A DNA stretch of 64,000 nucleotides from Methylobacterium sp. NEAU K (GCF_030700285.1 NZ_JAUYZJ010000003.1:124001-188000), one strand, 5' to 3'; shown: positions 29,778 through 38,514, counted from the stretch's first letter. Program-made: numbers and translations. Notes: generated by a model not told the origin, from the sequence alone.

Positions 29778-30293
29778 TCACAGGTCGGCGCTCATCGTCA
29801 GCGCGGTCGCCCGGCTGCCGTCGGCTTTGAGATAGTAGCCGGTGCGCTCGCCCACCTTCCGGAAGCCGTGGCGGGCGTAGAGCCTGAGCGCGGGCGCGTT
29901 GCCCTCGTCGACCTCCAGGTGGACCCGGGCGACGCCCGCGAGGGCAAGGCTCGAAAGGTGCTCGCGCAGGAGCCTGCGGCTGTGGCCGCCGCCGCGGAGC
30001 GCCGGGGACAGCACGACGGTCAGAATCTCGGCCTCGTCGGCGGCCCGGCGCGAGAGCACGAAGCCCTGGAGCGTACCCGTCCGCCAGAGGGCGTGCGCAT
30101 GGATTGAGCGTTCGCACAGCATCCGCTCGAACTCGTGCATGTCCCACGGCCGCGCGAAGGCGGTCGCGTGGAGACGGGCGAGGGCCGGCGCCTGCGCGGC
30201 ATCGCTGAGCGGCGTGACGTAGGGCTCCGGGGTGAGGGCATCCCACCAAGCGAACCACCAGTCGAGCGGCCAGAACGGGAGCGGACGCGTCAT
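29778..30293 (-). CDS. rimI: GNAT N-acetyltransferase, RimI-like
   Basis: A GNAT enzyme of 171 residues with the acetyl-CoA loop in ALRGGGHSRRLL and the C-terminal ARHGFRKVGERTGYY strand typical of RimI, which acetylates the N-terminal alanine of ribosomal protein S18. About 30 extra residues rich in Trp (FWPLDWWFAWWD) precede the core. An ATGA overlap links it to tsaB, and a four-base gap separates it from plsC. The tsaB-rimI pairing is widespread and supports the name; S18 specificity is by family. Confidence 0.9.
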   Translation of the reverse strand: MTRPLPFWPLDWWFAWWDALTPEPYVTPLSDAAQAPALARLHATAFARPWDMHEFERMLCERSIHAHALWRTGTLQGFVLSRRAADEAEILTVVLSPALRGGGHSRRLLREHLSSLALAGVARVHLEVDEGNAPALRLYARHGFRKVGERTGYYLKADGSRATALTMSADL

Positions 30294-30964
30294 CGCCGCG
30301 CGATCCTCGCATGATCCTGTGGCCGCGCATCCGGTCCGCGCAGGTACAGGGGTCGCGGCAGGGCCTGGGACGGATCGGCCACGAGGCCGAGGGAGGCAAC
30401 GGAGGCGATCTCGGGAGCGCCGAGGCCGGCGATCCGCGCGCTCACCCCGCGGGCGGAGAGCGCCGCCGCCAGCAGCGGGGCGCCGGAGCCGATCAACACC
30501 ACGGGGCCCGGACCCAAGCGTTCCGCGGCCGCCTCCACCGGAAGATGGGCGGGGGCGAGCCCGCCGCTGGGGCCCAGGGCCTGGACGTAGACGGCGCCGT
30601 GCCGGGCGTCGATCGCCGCGGCGATCATGCCTTCAAGGGATTCGGCCAGCAGGGGCGCGAGCAGGGCCGACAGAGTGCCGACGCCGACCACGGGCTTGCC
30701 GGTGGCGAGCCCGATTGCGCGGGCCGCCGAGAGGCCGACCCGCAGCCCGGTGTAGCTTCCGGGACCGACCGTTACGGCGATGCGGTCGATCGCCTCGAAG
30801 CCGCCTTCGACCCGGGCCACCACCCGCTCGATCAGGGGCAGCAGGGACTCGGCATGGCCACGCACCATCGGGAGCGATTCTGCGGAGAGAGGCGCATCGG
30901 CATCATCCGCCGCGACGCAGGCGGCGCACATGTCCAGCGCTGTGTCGATGGCAAGGATACGCAC
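30290..30964 (-). CDS. tsaB: tRNA threonylcarbamoyladenosine biosynthesis protein TsaB
   Basis: An ASKHA-fold protein that pairs with TsaD (and TsaE) to form t6A37 on ANN-decoding tRNAs. The N-terminal ILAIDTALDMC and the TVGPGSYTGLRVG block are the family signature. It is 224 residues long. I start at the GTG at 30964 because GGGAG lies five bases before it; another GTG two codons upstream overlaps that ribosome site. It is followed by rimI with a four-base overlap. Confidence 0.93.
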   Translation of the reverse strand: MRILAIDTALDMCAACVAADDADAPLSAESLPMVRGHAESLLPLIERVVARVEGGFEAIDRIAVTVGPGSYTGLRVGLSAARAIGLATGKPVVGVGTLSALLAPLLAESLEGMIAAAIDARHGAVYVQALGPSGGLAPAHLPVEAAAERLGPGPVVLIGSGAPLLAAALSARGVSARIAGLGAPEIASVASLGLVADPSQALPRPLYLRGPDARPQDHARIARR

Positions 30965-31145
30965 GCCCACTCCCGCTTGCCGGTCCGGACCAGCTACCGC
31001 CCCCCTGCAGCCCCGAAGGGCGCGAAGATCCCAGCGTTAGAGCAAAACAGCCGCCCCGTCAGCGCGGGCCGGCCGTGAGAACCGCGTTGGCGGCGGAGTG
31101 TTGCCGGCTTGCGCCGGTTGCCGCCAAGCACACGGATCGAACCGC

Positions 31146-31712
31146 TCAGATCGCCTGGACCTCGCGGATCTCCGGCAGGAAGTGCCGGAACAGATTCTGG
31201 ACGCCGTGCCGGAGTGTGGCGGTGGAGGACGGGCAGCCAGAGCATGCACCCTTCATCTCCAGGTAGACCACGCCCTCCTTATAGCCGCGGAAGGTAATGT
31301 CGCCGCCGTCACCCGCCACGGCCGGGCGAACCCGCGTCTCTAGCAAGTCCTTGATGGTCACAACCGTGTCGTGATCGGCCTCGTCGTAGAACTCGTCGCC
31401 GGCCTCGTGGTCCTCGTGGTCGCCCTCGACCATCACGGGGGCGCCGGACTGGAAATGCTCCATGATCGCGCCGAGCACGGCGGGCTTCACCTGCGCCCAT
31501 TCCGAGCCGTCCTCCGCCTTGGTGACGGAAATGAAGTCGTGGCCGAAATAGACGCCGGAGACGCCGGGCACGGCGAACAGCGCGGAGGCGAGGGGTGAGC
31601 GGGCGGCGGCCTGGGCATCCCGCGCTTCGAAGGTCGACTCGGGAAGGACGACCCGGCCGGGCAGGAACTTGAGGGTGGCCGGGTTCGGTGTGGCTTCGGT
31701 CTGGATGAACAT
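31146..31712 (-). CDS. nfuA: NfuA/NifU-type iron-sulfur carrier protein
   Basis: Delivers 4Fe-4S clusters to target apoproteins. The 188-residue protein has a scaffold-like Nfu N-domain (MFIQTEATPNPATLKFLPG, common to mitochondrial NFU1 and alphaproteobacterial Nfu) and a C-terminal NifU domain with GDGGDITF and the cluster-binding Cys157-x2-Cys160 (CSGCPSS). An acidic His/Asp/Glu linker (GDHEDHEAGDEFYDEADHD) joins them. The ATG at 31712 is chosen by the conserved N-terminus. It opens the minus-strand series nfuA-tsaB-rimI-plsC. Confidence 0.94.
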   Translation of the reverse strand: MFIQTEATPNPATLKFLPGRVVLPESTFEARDAQAAARSPLASALFAVPGVSGVYFGHDFISVTKAEDGSEWAQVKPAVLGAIMEHFQSGAPVMVEGDHEDHEAGDEFYDEADHDTVVTIKDLLETRVRPAVAGDGGDITFRGYKEGVVYLEMKGACSGCPSSTATLRHGVQNLFRHFLPEIREVQAI

Positions 31713-31868
31713 GATGGGAGAACTCCGCTGCGCCGGTTCAAGGCCGGCCGGGACAGGCGCGCGGGGCGCCGCTTCCCATGTGGACCGGCGGCCGGATTTT
31801 CTCAACCGGCCGCCCGGCCCGGAGAGTGGACATTCGGCCGGCAGCGCTTCAGGACGGGCGAGATCGAG

Positions 31869-32348
31869 ATGCCAACGGAGCCGGGAGTGGACGTGACCGG
31901 GGACGAGACCCTCGCGCAGGAGTTGTTGAAGGACCTGCGTGCGACCCAGGCCAAGCTGGAGGCGGCGCGCGACGATGCGGCCTCGCTCAAGGTGCTGCTC
32001 GCCCTGCGCACGCACCAGCACGATCTGGCGTGGCAGAACGAGCAGCGACTCGCGGCCGAACTCGCTGGCGCCCGCGCCCGGGAGGCGGCCTTGGTGGCCG
32101 AACTTGCGGAGGCGGCGTCCCGCGCGGCCGATGCGGAGGCCGTAGCGGTCGCCGAGGAACGCACCGAGGCTGTGCGGACCGTCCTGGGCGCCGTTCTCGA
32201 CTGCATCGGGCACCGTGCCCTCGACCGGCGCCGGTTCCAAGAGATCATCGCGCGGGCCGGCCGCGAGGCGCCCGACGACGGCCCCGGCGCGGCCCGGCAC
32301 GCGGTGCTGCTGGCGGAGACGCGGCGGGTGCTCGGGATCGCCGGGTAG
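31869..32348 (+). CDS. Coiled-coil hypothetical protein (159 aa)
   Basis: No family recognised. Residues 15-110 are Ala/Glu/Leu/Arg-rich with heptad-like spacing and no Pro or Gly breaks, so a long coiled coil is likely. The last 50 residues (LGAVLDCIGHRALDRRRFQEIIARAG) look like a small helical cap. It is divergent from nfuA with 156 bases between. GAG-rich sequence precedes the ATG, but no strong ribosome site. A minus-strand frame also covers this DNA; the plus-strand product is less biased and is preferred. Confidence 0.5.
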   Translation: MPTEPGVDVTGDETLAQELLKDLRATQAKLEAARDDAASLKVLLALRTHQHDLAWQNEQRLAAELAGARAREAALVAELAEAASRAADAEAVAVAEERTEAVRTVLGAVLDCIGHRALDRRRFQEIIARAGREAPDDGPGAARHAVLLAETRRVLGIAG

Positions 32349-32432
32349 GGCGACAGCGCCACCGGCGGGGTTAATCGCCCCTTAACCATGCGCTCGCATC
32401 GTCGGTCCCGGGACCGACAGGAGATCGAACGC

Positions 32433-32846
32433 ATGCAGATCAGCGAACATCACGTGCGCGAGTGCGCCTACTACATCTGGGAAAACGAGGGCCGGATCCA
32501 CGGGCATGCCGCCGCGCATTGGATTCGCGCGGAAGCCGAACTGCATGCCAATGCGATGCTGGCGGAAGGCGCGTCCGCGCCGGCGCTGAATGTCGCTGAC
32601 GCACAGCCCGTCGCCAAGGCTGCCGCCGCCAAGGCGGGTGCACCCAAGGCGTCTGCTGCCAAGTCCGCTAGCGCCAAGACCGCCAAGACGGCTACGCCGG
32701 CCAAGGCTGCGCCGAAGGCTCCTACTCCGAAGACTGCCGCACCGAAACCCGCTGCCGCCAAGCCCGCCCGCGCCTCGAAGGCTGCCGTGACCGCGGGCCT
32801 CGCGGCTAAGGCGAAGCCGGCCCGCGCCCCGGCCTCGATGCACTGA
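32433..32846 (+). CDS. DUF2934 protein with Ala/Lys/Pro-rich tail
   Basis: Residues 1-40 (MQISEHHVRECAYYIWENEG, then HWIRAEAEL) match DUF2934, a short helical motif of unknown function. Residues 50-137 consist of Ala/Lys/Pro repeats (AAKAGAPKASAAKSASAKT style), strongly basic and like the tails of histone H1-type or AlgP-type DNA-binding proteins. This suggests nucleoid association; that is inference. The start is the ATG at 32433, with AGGAG nine bases upstream. A strong hairpin follows the stop. The low-complexity tail may vary in length between strains. Confidence 0.8.
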   Translation: MQISEHHVRECAYYIWENEGRIHGHAAAHWIRAEAELHANAMLAEGASAPALNVADAQPVAKAAAAKAGAPKASAAKSASAKTAKTATPAKAAPKAPTPKTAAPKPAAAKPARASKAAVTAGLAAKAKPARAPASMH

Positions 32847-32880
32847 CCGGTCGGCGCCCTTCGCGCCGCGACCGCGCTTC

Positions 32881-32914
32881 AGGAGCCCGCCCCTTCGCCG
32901 AGGGGCGGGCTCCT
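32881..32914 (+). terminator. Terminator-like hairpin after the DUF2934 gene
   Basis: A perfect 14-bp stem AGGAGCCCGCCCCT / AGGGGCGGGCTCCT with a six-base loop, 34 bases after the stop. No T-run follows, so it may act as an RNA 3' end stabiliser or a Rho-aided stop. Confidence 0.65.
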
Positions 32915-33000
32915 GCCGTTCGCGGACCGCCTGAACGGAACAGGTCCGCCGCGGCACCGTATGTCCGCGCTAGCGCGCGCGGAGCGCCGCGAGGGAGCCG

Positions 33001-33669
33001 ATGATGCGCGCGGTGATCTTCGACATCGACGGAACGCTGCTCGACAGCGTTGACCTGCACGGCCGCGCCTGGGTCGAGGCGTTTGCGCATTTCGGCGTGG
33101 AGACCGATCAGACGGAGGTTCGCCGCCAGATCGGCAAAGGCGGTGACGAGCTCATGCCGGTGTTCCTGCCGCGCGAGCGCTTGGCACGCGAGGGCGGGGC
33201 GATCGAGAGCTATCGTTCGGACTTGTTCAAACGGAAATACCTCTCTGAGGTCCGTCCATTCCCGGCGGTTCGGCCGCTGTTCGAGCGGATCCGCGTTGGC
33301 GGACTGAAGATCGCGCTCGCTTCCTCGGGCAAGCGCGCCGAGGTCGAGCGGTACCAAGAGATCCTGCAAATCGGCGACTTGGTGGACGTCGCCACGAGTT
33401 CGGACGACGCAGACCGTTCGAAGCCACATCCGGATATCTTCGAAGCCGCAGTGAAGAAGTTCGGAGGTATCGATAAGGACGCGATGATCGTGGTGGGTGA
33501 TACGCCCTACGATGCCGAAGCCGCCGGGAAGGCGGGACTGCGCACCATCGGGATGCTCTGCGGCGGCTTCCCGGAGGCCGAGCTGTCCGCTGCGGGCTGC
33601 GTGAAAATCTACCGTGATCCGCAGGATCTGCTCGACGGCTTCGACGATTCGCTGCTGGCATCCACTTGA
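33001..33669 (+). CDS. HAD-superfamily phosphatase (PGP/beta-phosphoglucomutase-like)
   Basis: A HAD hydrolase of 222 residues. Motif I DIDGT gives the nucleophile Asp8 and acid/base Asp10. Motif II is ALASSGK, motif III the Lys in SKPHPDIFE, and motif IV GDTPYDAEAAGKAG. A helical cap between about 15 and 85 places it in subclass IA with phosphoglycolate phosphatases. The substrate is not determined. GAGGGAG lies five bases upstream of the ATG; the second codon is also ATG. No operon partner is seen. Confidence 0.9.
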   Translation: MMRAVIFDIDGTLLDSVDLHGRAWVEAFAHFGVETDQTEVRRQIGKGGDELMPVFLPRERLAREGGAIESYRSDLFKRKYLSEVRPFPAVRPLFERIRVGGLKIALASSGKRAEVERYQEILQIGDLVDVATSSDDADRSKPHPDIFEAAVKKFGGIDKDAMIVVGDTPYDAEAAGKAGLRTIGMLCGGFPEAELSAAGCVKIYRDPQDLLDGFDDSLLAST

Positions 33670-33859
33670 TCAGCGACGCTGGCAAGCCGATTCGGCGGCA
33701 GGGCTCGAACCCTCCACTGTTTCCCGTGCCCTGTGTTGCAGCGCGGCGACGGAGCACGACGCCGGCTACGTAATTGCGCGAATGGGGCTGGCGCCGACCG
33801 ATCGGAAGGCGTAGCGACCCGCCCGCCATCTGGAATGTCTCAAAGCACGAGCTCCGCGC

Positions 33860-34066
33860 ATGAACCAGACCCATCAGGCCAGCCCAGCACCGCGCTTCGT
33901 GCCGGCGGCCAAGCCCCTGCCGGAGCAGATCGCCGAGGCCATTGAGAGCCGGTCCACTCCGCTGAGCAAGCTCCTGCGCCTGATGTCGGCGCTGGACGCC
34001 GAGGGGGGCAACGAGGCCCTGCGCGTCCAGCTGCGCGCCCGGATCGGGGCTCCCCTCGACGCCTGA
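33860..34066 (+). CDS. Small hypothetical protein (68 aa)
   Basis: No family recognised. The product is hydrophilic and mostly helical (PLPEQIAEAIESRSTPLSKLLRLMSALDAEGG), with no signal or membrane segment. There is no strong ribosome site upstream of the ATG. Codon use and amino-acid balance look more protein-like than the other frames, and the stop is followed by convergent genes. The call rests only on that. Confidence 0.45.
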   Translation: MNQTHQASPAPRFVPAAKPLPEQIAEAIESRSTPLSKLLRLMSALDAEGGNEALRVQLRARIGAPLDA

Positions 34067-34087
34067 ACGGTCAGGCAGAAGTCATGT

Positions 34088-34390
34088 TCAGCGCTGCCGT
34101 GCCCGGTGACGGTGGCCGCCCCCGCGCTTGGGCGGCCTGGCGGCAACTTGGCTGAGCCGGCTCATGCAGGCTTGGTAGATCCGCCGGCCGATCTCCTCGA
34201 GTTCGAGCCCGTGGGGATTGGGGGTGGAGAAGACCTTGGCGCGCGCTTCGGTGCGGCAAGCCGCATCCTCGGGGCTGCGAATCGGCGGCTCAGCCCGGGC
34301 AGAGGCACATCCCAGCGCCAGGGCGACCGCTATCAAGATGCCAGCCGATATCGATGCTGGGATCGGCGTCCTGGCCTGGATACTCGACAT
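34088..34390 (-). CDS. Small secreted hypothetical protein with conserved-looking cysteines (100 aa)
   Basis: Residues 1-33 are a signal peptide (hydrophobic ISAGILIAVALALG, likely cut after ASARA). The mature part begins EPPIRSPEDAACRTEARAKVF and has two cysteines about 28 residues apart (AACRTEA and YQACMSRL) that could form a disulfide, then a basic Arg/His/Lys-rich tail. GAGGAA lies ten bases before the ATG. No named family is recognised. Confidence 0.6.
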   Translation of the reverse strand: MSSIQARTPIPASISAGILIAVALALGCASARAEPPIRSPEDAACRTEARAKVFSTPNPHGLELEEIGRRIYQACMSRLSQVAARPPKRGGGHRHRARQR

Positions 34391-34775
34391 ACCGGAACGT
34401 ATTCCTCATCCTACCGTATGGCGAGATAGGGCGGCCGGCTGTGCCGTGAAGCTTTGTCAGATTGCTGACTTCGTTTGGAAAATCGCCATCGACTGGCACC
34501 CGTTCGAGCCCGCGATCATGCGCCGGGCTGACCGGAACGCATGCGCGTGGCAGGGGCCGCCATAGGCCGCGTGAATTGCGGCGTTCCGCGGCCGACACAC
34601 GCGCGGACCTTCGCTCCGCCGCCGTTCATCGCGCAGCCTTGCCGGGGCGCTGCGACGGGGCACTGATCGACGCGATCGCCGTTTTCGGTCGCGAAGACCG
34701 TACCGTAACAAGACCTGAGCTGGATCGCGGCTCGCAATGCCGCTTTCGTCCCTCTTCCGCCGTGTGGTTACCGCG
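34391..34775. other. Intergenic region without recognised content
   Basis: Between two minus-strand secreted-peptide genes lie 385 bases. Frames here are Arg-rich and lack start signals. A short AT-richer stretch (34430-34490) follows the start of the left gene and may hold its promoter. Confidence 0.35.
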
Positions 34776-35057
34776 TCACGGCACGATCCAGAGGCAGCGG
34801 CCGGAACCCGCGACGGTCATGCATTCGTAGGGTGCACCGCCTATCATCGCCCGCTGCTCCACGGTGCCGATCTCGCCGCGCGGTATCCGACGGCACCCGG
34901 CTTCCAGCGGAGCATCCCGCGCTGACCCGGAGGCGGCATCGATCCGGCGGGCGGCGATCAGTGTATCGCAGGCGGTCACCGCAGTGCCATCCTGCGCCCG
35001 GGCAGAGCACGCCGCCAAGACGACCAGCACCGCCGTCAGCATCGTTCGTGACCACAT
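34776..35057 (-). CDS. Small exported hypothetical protein, possible lipoprotein (93 aa)
   Basis: The N-terminus MWSRTMLTAVLVVLAACSARA is a signal sequence. LAAC resembles a lipobox (cut before Cys17), but ARA followed by Gln also fits signal peptidase I, so either fate is possible. The mature part has four further cysteines (TACDT, AGCRR, YECMT, GRCLW), enough for two disulfides. GAGGAAG lies just before the ATG. No family recognised. Confidence 0.6.
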   Translation of the reverse strand: MWSRTMLTAVLVVLAACSARAQDGTAVTACDTLIAARRIDAASGSARDAPLEAGCRRIPRGEIGTVEQRAMIGGAPYECMTVAGSGRCLWIVP

Positions 35058-35269
35058 CGCTTCCTCGCAGTCCGGGCCGGTCCGTAGAACGGATGGCCCT
35101 GCGCGCCCACCAAGACCCGGGGTCCGCTCTCAACCGCCGCCATCGGGCGATGGTTGGGGACGGCCCTGGCTCCAGGGCGCTCGGATAGATCTAGAATACG
35201 ACGACGCCGCCCACCATTCCGGCGGACGGCGTCCGAGCCTCGTGGTCAAGGCTGTCGGTGAATGGCCGC

Positions 35270-35644
35270 TCAGCGCTTGGCCTTCGCCTTGCGGGCGGCG
35301 TAGCGGGCGTCGCGCTGGGCCTTCTTGGCTGCAAGTTCTGCAGCCTTGCGCTCCTGCGCGGCAGCAAGTTCGGCAGCCTCCCGGGCGAGCCGAGCGGCAA
35401 GCTCGGTCTCCTCGCGCAGGCGCTTCTCCTCCGCGGCCTTCCGCTCTGCGGCGATCCGGGCGGCCTCGCGTTCGCGGGCGCGCTCATCACGGGCCTTGGC
35501 GACCTCGGCGCGGGCCCGGGCCTTGGCGATCACCTCCGGATCATCGGCCGGCGGACGGGCTTTGAACTTGGCCAGCAGGGCGGCCTTGGCGTTCTGGGAG
35601 TTCTGGCGGCGGTCGTCGAAATTCCTGTAGTCGAATGCGCTCAT
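35270..35644 (-). CDS. DUF6481-like basic coiled-coil protein
   Basis: The start is the ATG at 35644, with AAAGG five bases upstream, giving MSAFDYRNFDDRRQNSQNAK, which resembles the N-terminus of a small conserved family (DUF6481) found in Hyphomicrobiales. The rest of the 124 residues is one long Ala/Arg/Lys/Glu helix ending in KRDARYAARKAKAKR-type basic sequence, with no breaks. It is cytoplasmic, possibly nucleic-acid associated; the function is unknown. Confidence 0.72.
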   Translation of the reverse strand: MSAFDYRNFDDRRQNSQNAKAALLAKFKARPPADDPEVIAKARARAEVAKARDERAREREAARIAAERKAAEEKRLREETELAARLAREAAELAAAQERKAAELAAKKAQRDARYAARKAKAKR

Positions 35645-36276
35645 CTGACCTTTCTCGGTTGGGTACGTCACGCGTTTCGCGGGGACGTCCGGCTACGCCG
35701 GGCACGTACTGAGTCTACGGGTTCCATTGCCGTCCCCGGGCCCTGGAACCGCACCGATCCACCGGCGCTGCCGATGGTCCGACCCGAGCGCTCAGCTCGC
35801 GCTCGAGCGCTCGGGTCGGACCATGTCTGGAAAAACGGGAAAGCCCTTAGCTCCCGCCTACCCTGGGACGCAATCGTGTCCGCGTACTCAGGTGGCCGGC
35901 AGAGCGACAATCCACGGCATCTCTGTAAAAGTTTTGCTCGACGATGCCGAAAAACCTCAAACCGACGGTTGGGCGCGACGGCCTGAAGTCCGACACCGGC
36001 TTTCCGGGCCGAGCCGAAGACTCGACCTGACTTGGCTGAAAGATAGGTCGCGGCCACGGAGGCGGCAAGCCGAGCAGGCGCGGCACGCTTGCCCGTTTGC
36101 GGCGACATGTCGAGGGCGTTCGACGTGCGGTGATCGAACCTTCAGCTTGCGAGGCCGATGCTACACGTATGGCGCGCGACAGCATCGAAGACCTGCAGCC
36201 TTGATCGGCACGATCGGCGCGCCGAAGGTGCCTCGTGTTTCACCGACAAGCCGAAGCCACGGCGCAAGGACCCTCC
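35645..36276. other. Long gene-free region between the DUF6481-like gene and allA
   Basis: No frame in these 632 bases has convincing coding character. The main feature is the perfect inverted repeat at 35774-35824. The right end must hold the allA promoter, but I see no clear boxes. Confidence 0.45.
35774..35824. repeat. Perfect 20-bp-arm inverted repeat
   Basis: Arms 35774-35793 (ATGGTCCGACCCGAGCGCTC) and 35805-35824 (its exact reverse complement) flank an 11-base loop, agctcgcgctc. No T-run follows and no gene ends nearby in a position to need a terminator, so it may be a dispersed palindromic element or a strong cruciform/RNA hairpin. Confidence 0.85.
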
Positions 36277-36756
36277 ATGCACAGTATTCCCGTCGCGGAC
36301 ATCACCTCGGAAGCCTTCGCACCCTACGGCGACCTGCTGGCAGTCCCGGCCACGCCGCCCCGTCAGGACCGTGCCGGCCGGATGGAGAACACGCGCCCGG
36401 ATGCGGTCGCGAATCTCGCTCTCGTGCGCAGCGATCCGTTCGACCGGCTGAAGCCACTGTGCCGGCTGGAGCGGCATCCGCACTCGAATCAGGCCTTCCT
36501 GCCCCTCTCGGTCGAGGGATACGTGGTGGTCGTGGCACCCGACCGCCACGGCAGCCCAGACGAGGCGCGGATCCAGGCCTTCCGGGTCCCGGGCCGTGTC
36601 GGCATCAACTACCGGGCGGGGGCTTGGCACGCGCACATGATGACCCTCTGCGCGCCGGGCACCTTCGCCATGCTGGTCCACGAGGATGGTACGGCAGCGG
36701 ATTGCGACTTCGCGTCGATTGCGCCGGTCTCCCTGGACATGGAACATGACGCCTAG
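36277..36756 (+). CDS. allA: Ureidoglycolate lyase
   Basis: Cleaves ureidoglycolate to glyoxylate and urea at the end of the allantoin branch of purine catabolism. The 159-residue length matches the E. coli enzyme (160). The cupin-like fold motifs are present: RLERHPHSNQAFLPL with the metal or substrate-binding His, VVVAPDRHG, and GINYRAGAWHAHMM. The start is the ATG at 36277, with AAGGA six bases upstream. A 169-base gap precedes the atzG-atzE-hpxZ trio, which handles related ureide acids. Confidence 0.92.
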   Translation: MHSIPVADITSEAFAPYGDLLAVPATPPRQDRAGRMENTRPDAVANLALVRSDPFDRLKPLCRLERHPHSNQAFLPLSVEGYVVVVAPDRHGSPDEARIQAFRVPGRVGINYRAGAWHAHMMTLCAPGTFAMLVHEDGTAADCDFASIAPVSLDMEHDA

Positions 36757-36925
36757 AAAATAGGCAATCGTCTTCAAGATCGAGTGTCGCCCTTGATGAG
36801 GCCGCTGGAGCGCCCAGGAATTAGGCAACCGACGCGATGCGGCGGGGCGTAACGCGAAAGGTCGTTCGGCACGATGCCTGCTAATCGACTGGGCCGGCCA
36901 TAGAGCTGCCGACGTGAGGACCGCG

Positions 36926-37120
36926 ATGCCAGAGACGCCACTCCCGTTCGACCCAGACTCCTACGCCTCGGTGGCCGCGGGCCTCCTAGGCCTGGCCCTC
37001 GATCCCGCGTGGATCGTGCCGATCACCGCGAACCTGCGTGTCCTTGCGGCGGCGGCGGAACTCGTGAGCGCCTTCGCGCTGCCCGACGAGGCCGAGGCGG
37101 CACCGAGATTCGAGGCATGA
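36926..37120 (+). CDS. AtzG/HpxX-like small partner protein (DUF4089)
   Basis: A 64-residue helical protein. The block LGLALDPAWIVPITANLRVL followed by a hydrophobic helix is the DUF4089 signature of AtzG in cyanuric-acid degraders and HpxX in the Klebsiella oxalurate operon. AtzG forms a GatC-like belt around the amidase AtzE and is needed for its activity. GAGGA lies five bases before the ATG at 36926; the earlier GTG at 36914 is unlikely. Its stop overlaps the amidase start (ATGA), so a fixed stoichiometry is likely. Confidence 0.85.
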   Translation: MPETPLPFDPDSYASVAAGLLGLALDPAWIVPITANLRVLAAAAELVSAFALPDEAEAAPRFEA

Positions 37121-38514
37121 GCGCACTTGCCCTGTCCGACGCCGCCACGATCGCCGCGGCGGTCTCCAGCGGTCGTTCGAGCGCCCGCGAGGCGGTGGCC
37201 GGAGCCCTCGACCGTATCGCCAGGATCGACGGGCGCGTCGGTTCCTTCACGGATGTGCTCGCCCAGCGGGCGCTCGCCCGGGCCGATGCGCTGGACGGCG
37301 CCCTCGGCCGCGGCGAGCCGGCCGGGTCTCTCGCAGGCGTTCCCTTCGCGGTGAAGAACCTGATCGACATCGCGGGCCTGCCGACCCGCGCGGGGTCGAA
37401 GATCAACAGGGATCGCCCCCCGGCCGAGCGCGACGGCGCCTTGGTGCGGCGCCTGGAGGCGGCCGGGGCGATCCTGGTTGGCGCCCTCAACATGGGCGAA
37501 TACGCCTACGACTTCACCGGCGAGAACGTCCATGACGGCGACGCCCACAACCCGCACGCCCTCGCCCACATGACCGGCGGCTCGTCCGGCGGTTCGGGCG
37601 CGGCCTTGGCGGCCGGTCTCGTGCCCCTGACGCTGGGATCCGACACCAACGGCTCGATCCGGGTACCCGCCGCCTTCTGCGGCTGCTTCGGGCTGAAGCC
37701 GACCTACGGGCGGCTCAGCCGGGCCGGCAGCTTCCCGTTCGTCGGCAGCCTCGACCATCTCGGGCCGATGGCCCGCAGCGTGACCGATCTCGCGTTGGCC
37801 TACGATGCCATGCTGGGGCCGGACCCGGACGACCCGGTCGCCACGAGCCGCCCCCCCGAGCCCGCAATGCCAAATCTCGAATCCGGGATCGGCGGCCTGC
37901 GCATCGCGGTGGCCGGCGGTTACTTCGCCCGCGGCGGCGACCCGGAGGCCTTCGCGGCAGTCGCGCGCGTCGCCGATGCCCTCGGCGCCAGTCGTACCGT
38001 CGAACTCCCGGAGGCCGGGCGTGCCCGCGCCGCCGCTTACCTGATCACCGCCGCCGAGGGCGCGACCCTCCATCTTGACCGCCTGCGCGCCCGGCCACGG
38101 GATTTCGACCCGGCGGTTCGCGACCGGCTGATCGCCGGCGCGATGATCCCGGCGCCGTTCGTCGAGCGGGCCCAGCGCTTCCGCCGCTGGTACCGGGCCG
38201 CGGTGCTCGCGCTGTTCGACACGGTCGACGTCATTCTGGCCCCCGCCACCCCCTGCCGCGCCCCGAGGGGTGGCCTCACCCACTTCATCCTCGACGGCGT
38301 GACGCTGCCGGTGCGGGCCAATATCGGCGTGTTCACCCAGCCGATCTCGTTCATCGGCCTGCCCGTGGTCGCAACGCCGGTCTGGCTCGATGCCGGGCTG
38401 CCGCTGGGCGTTCAGGTCATCGCCGCCCCCTGGCGCGAGGACCTGGCCCTGCGCGTCTCGCGCCACCTTGAACGGACGGGGGTCTGCGCGGCGCCCGTTG
38501 CGGAGCTTGCCTGA
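37117..38514 (+). CDS. AtzE/HpxY-family amidase
   Basis: An amidase-signature enzyme of 465 residues with the Ser-cisSer-Lys triad: Lys80 (AVKNLID), the cis-Ser in GGSSGGSG (156-157) and the nucleophile Ser180 in GSDTNGSIRVPA. AtzE hydrolyses 1-carboxybiuret; the hpx homologue belongs to oxalurate breakdown. The coupling with a DUF4089 gene upstream and hpxZ downstream identifies this subgroup rather than GatA. It is cytoplasmic. Overlaps with both neighbours (ATGA and TGATG) show a tight translational unit. Confidence 0.9.
   Translation: MSALALSDAATIAAAVSSGRSSAREAVAGALDRIARIDGRVGSFTDVLAQRALARADALDGALGRGEPAGSLAGVPFAVKNLIDIAGLPTRAGSKINRDRPPAERDGALVRRLEAAGAILVGALNMGEYAYDFTGENVHDGDAHNPHALAHMTGGSSGGSGAALAAGLVPLTLGSDTNGSIRVPAAFCGCFGLKPTYGRLSRAGSFPFVGSLDHLGPMARSVTDLALAYDAMLGPDPDDPVATSRPPEPAMPNLESGIGGLRIAVAGGYFARGGDPEAFAAVARVADALGASRTVELPEAGRARAAAYLITAAEGATLHLDRLRARPRDFDPAVRDRLIAGAMIPAPFVERAQRFRRWYRAAVLALFDTVDVILAPATPCRAPRGGLTHFILDGVTLPVRANIGVFTQPISFIGLPVVATPVWLDAGLPLGVQVIAAPWREDLALRVSRHLERTGVCAAPVAELA

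Noticed and set aside
33668..33725. tRNA-like T-arm (minus-strand GGGTTCGAGCCC) after the HAD gene
   Set aside because: The T-loop sequence is present, but the stem pairs poorly and no anticodon or D arm could be placed upstream, so it is not called a tRNA or an attachment site.
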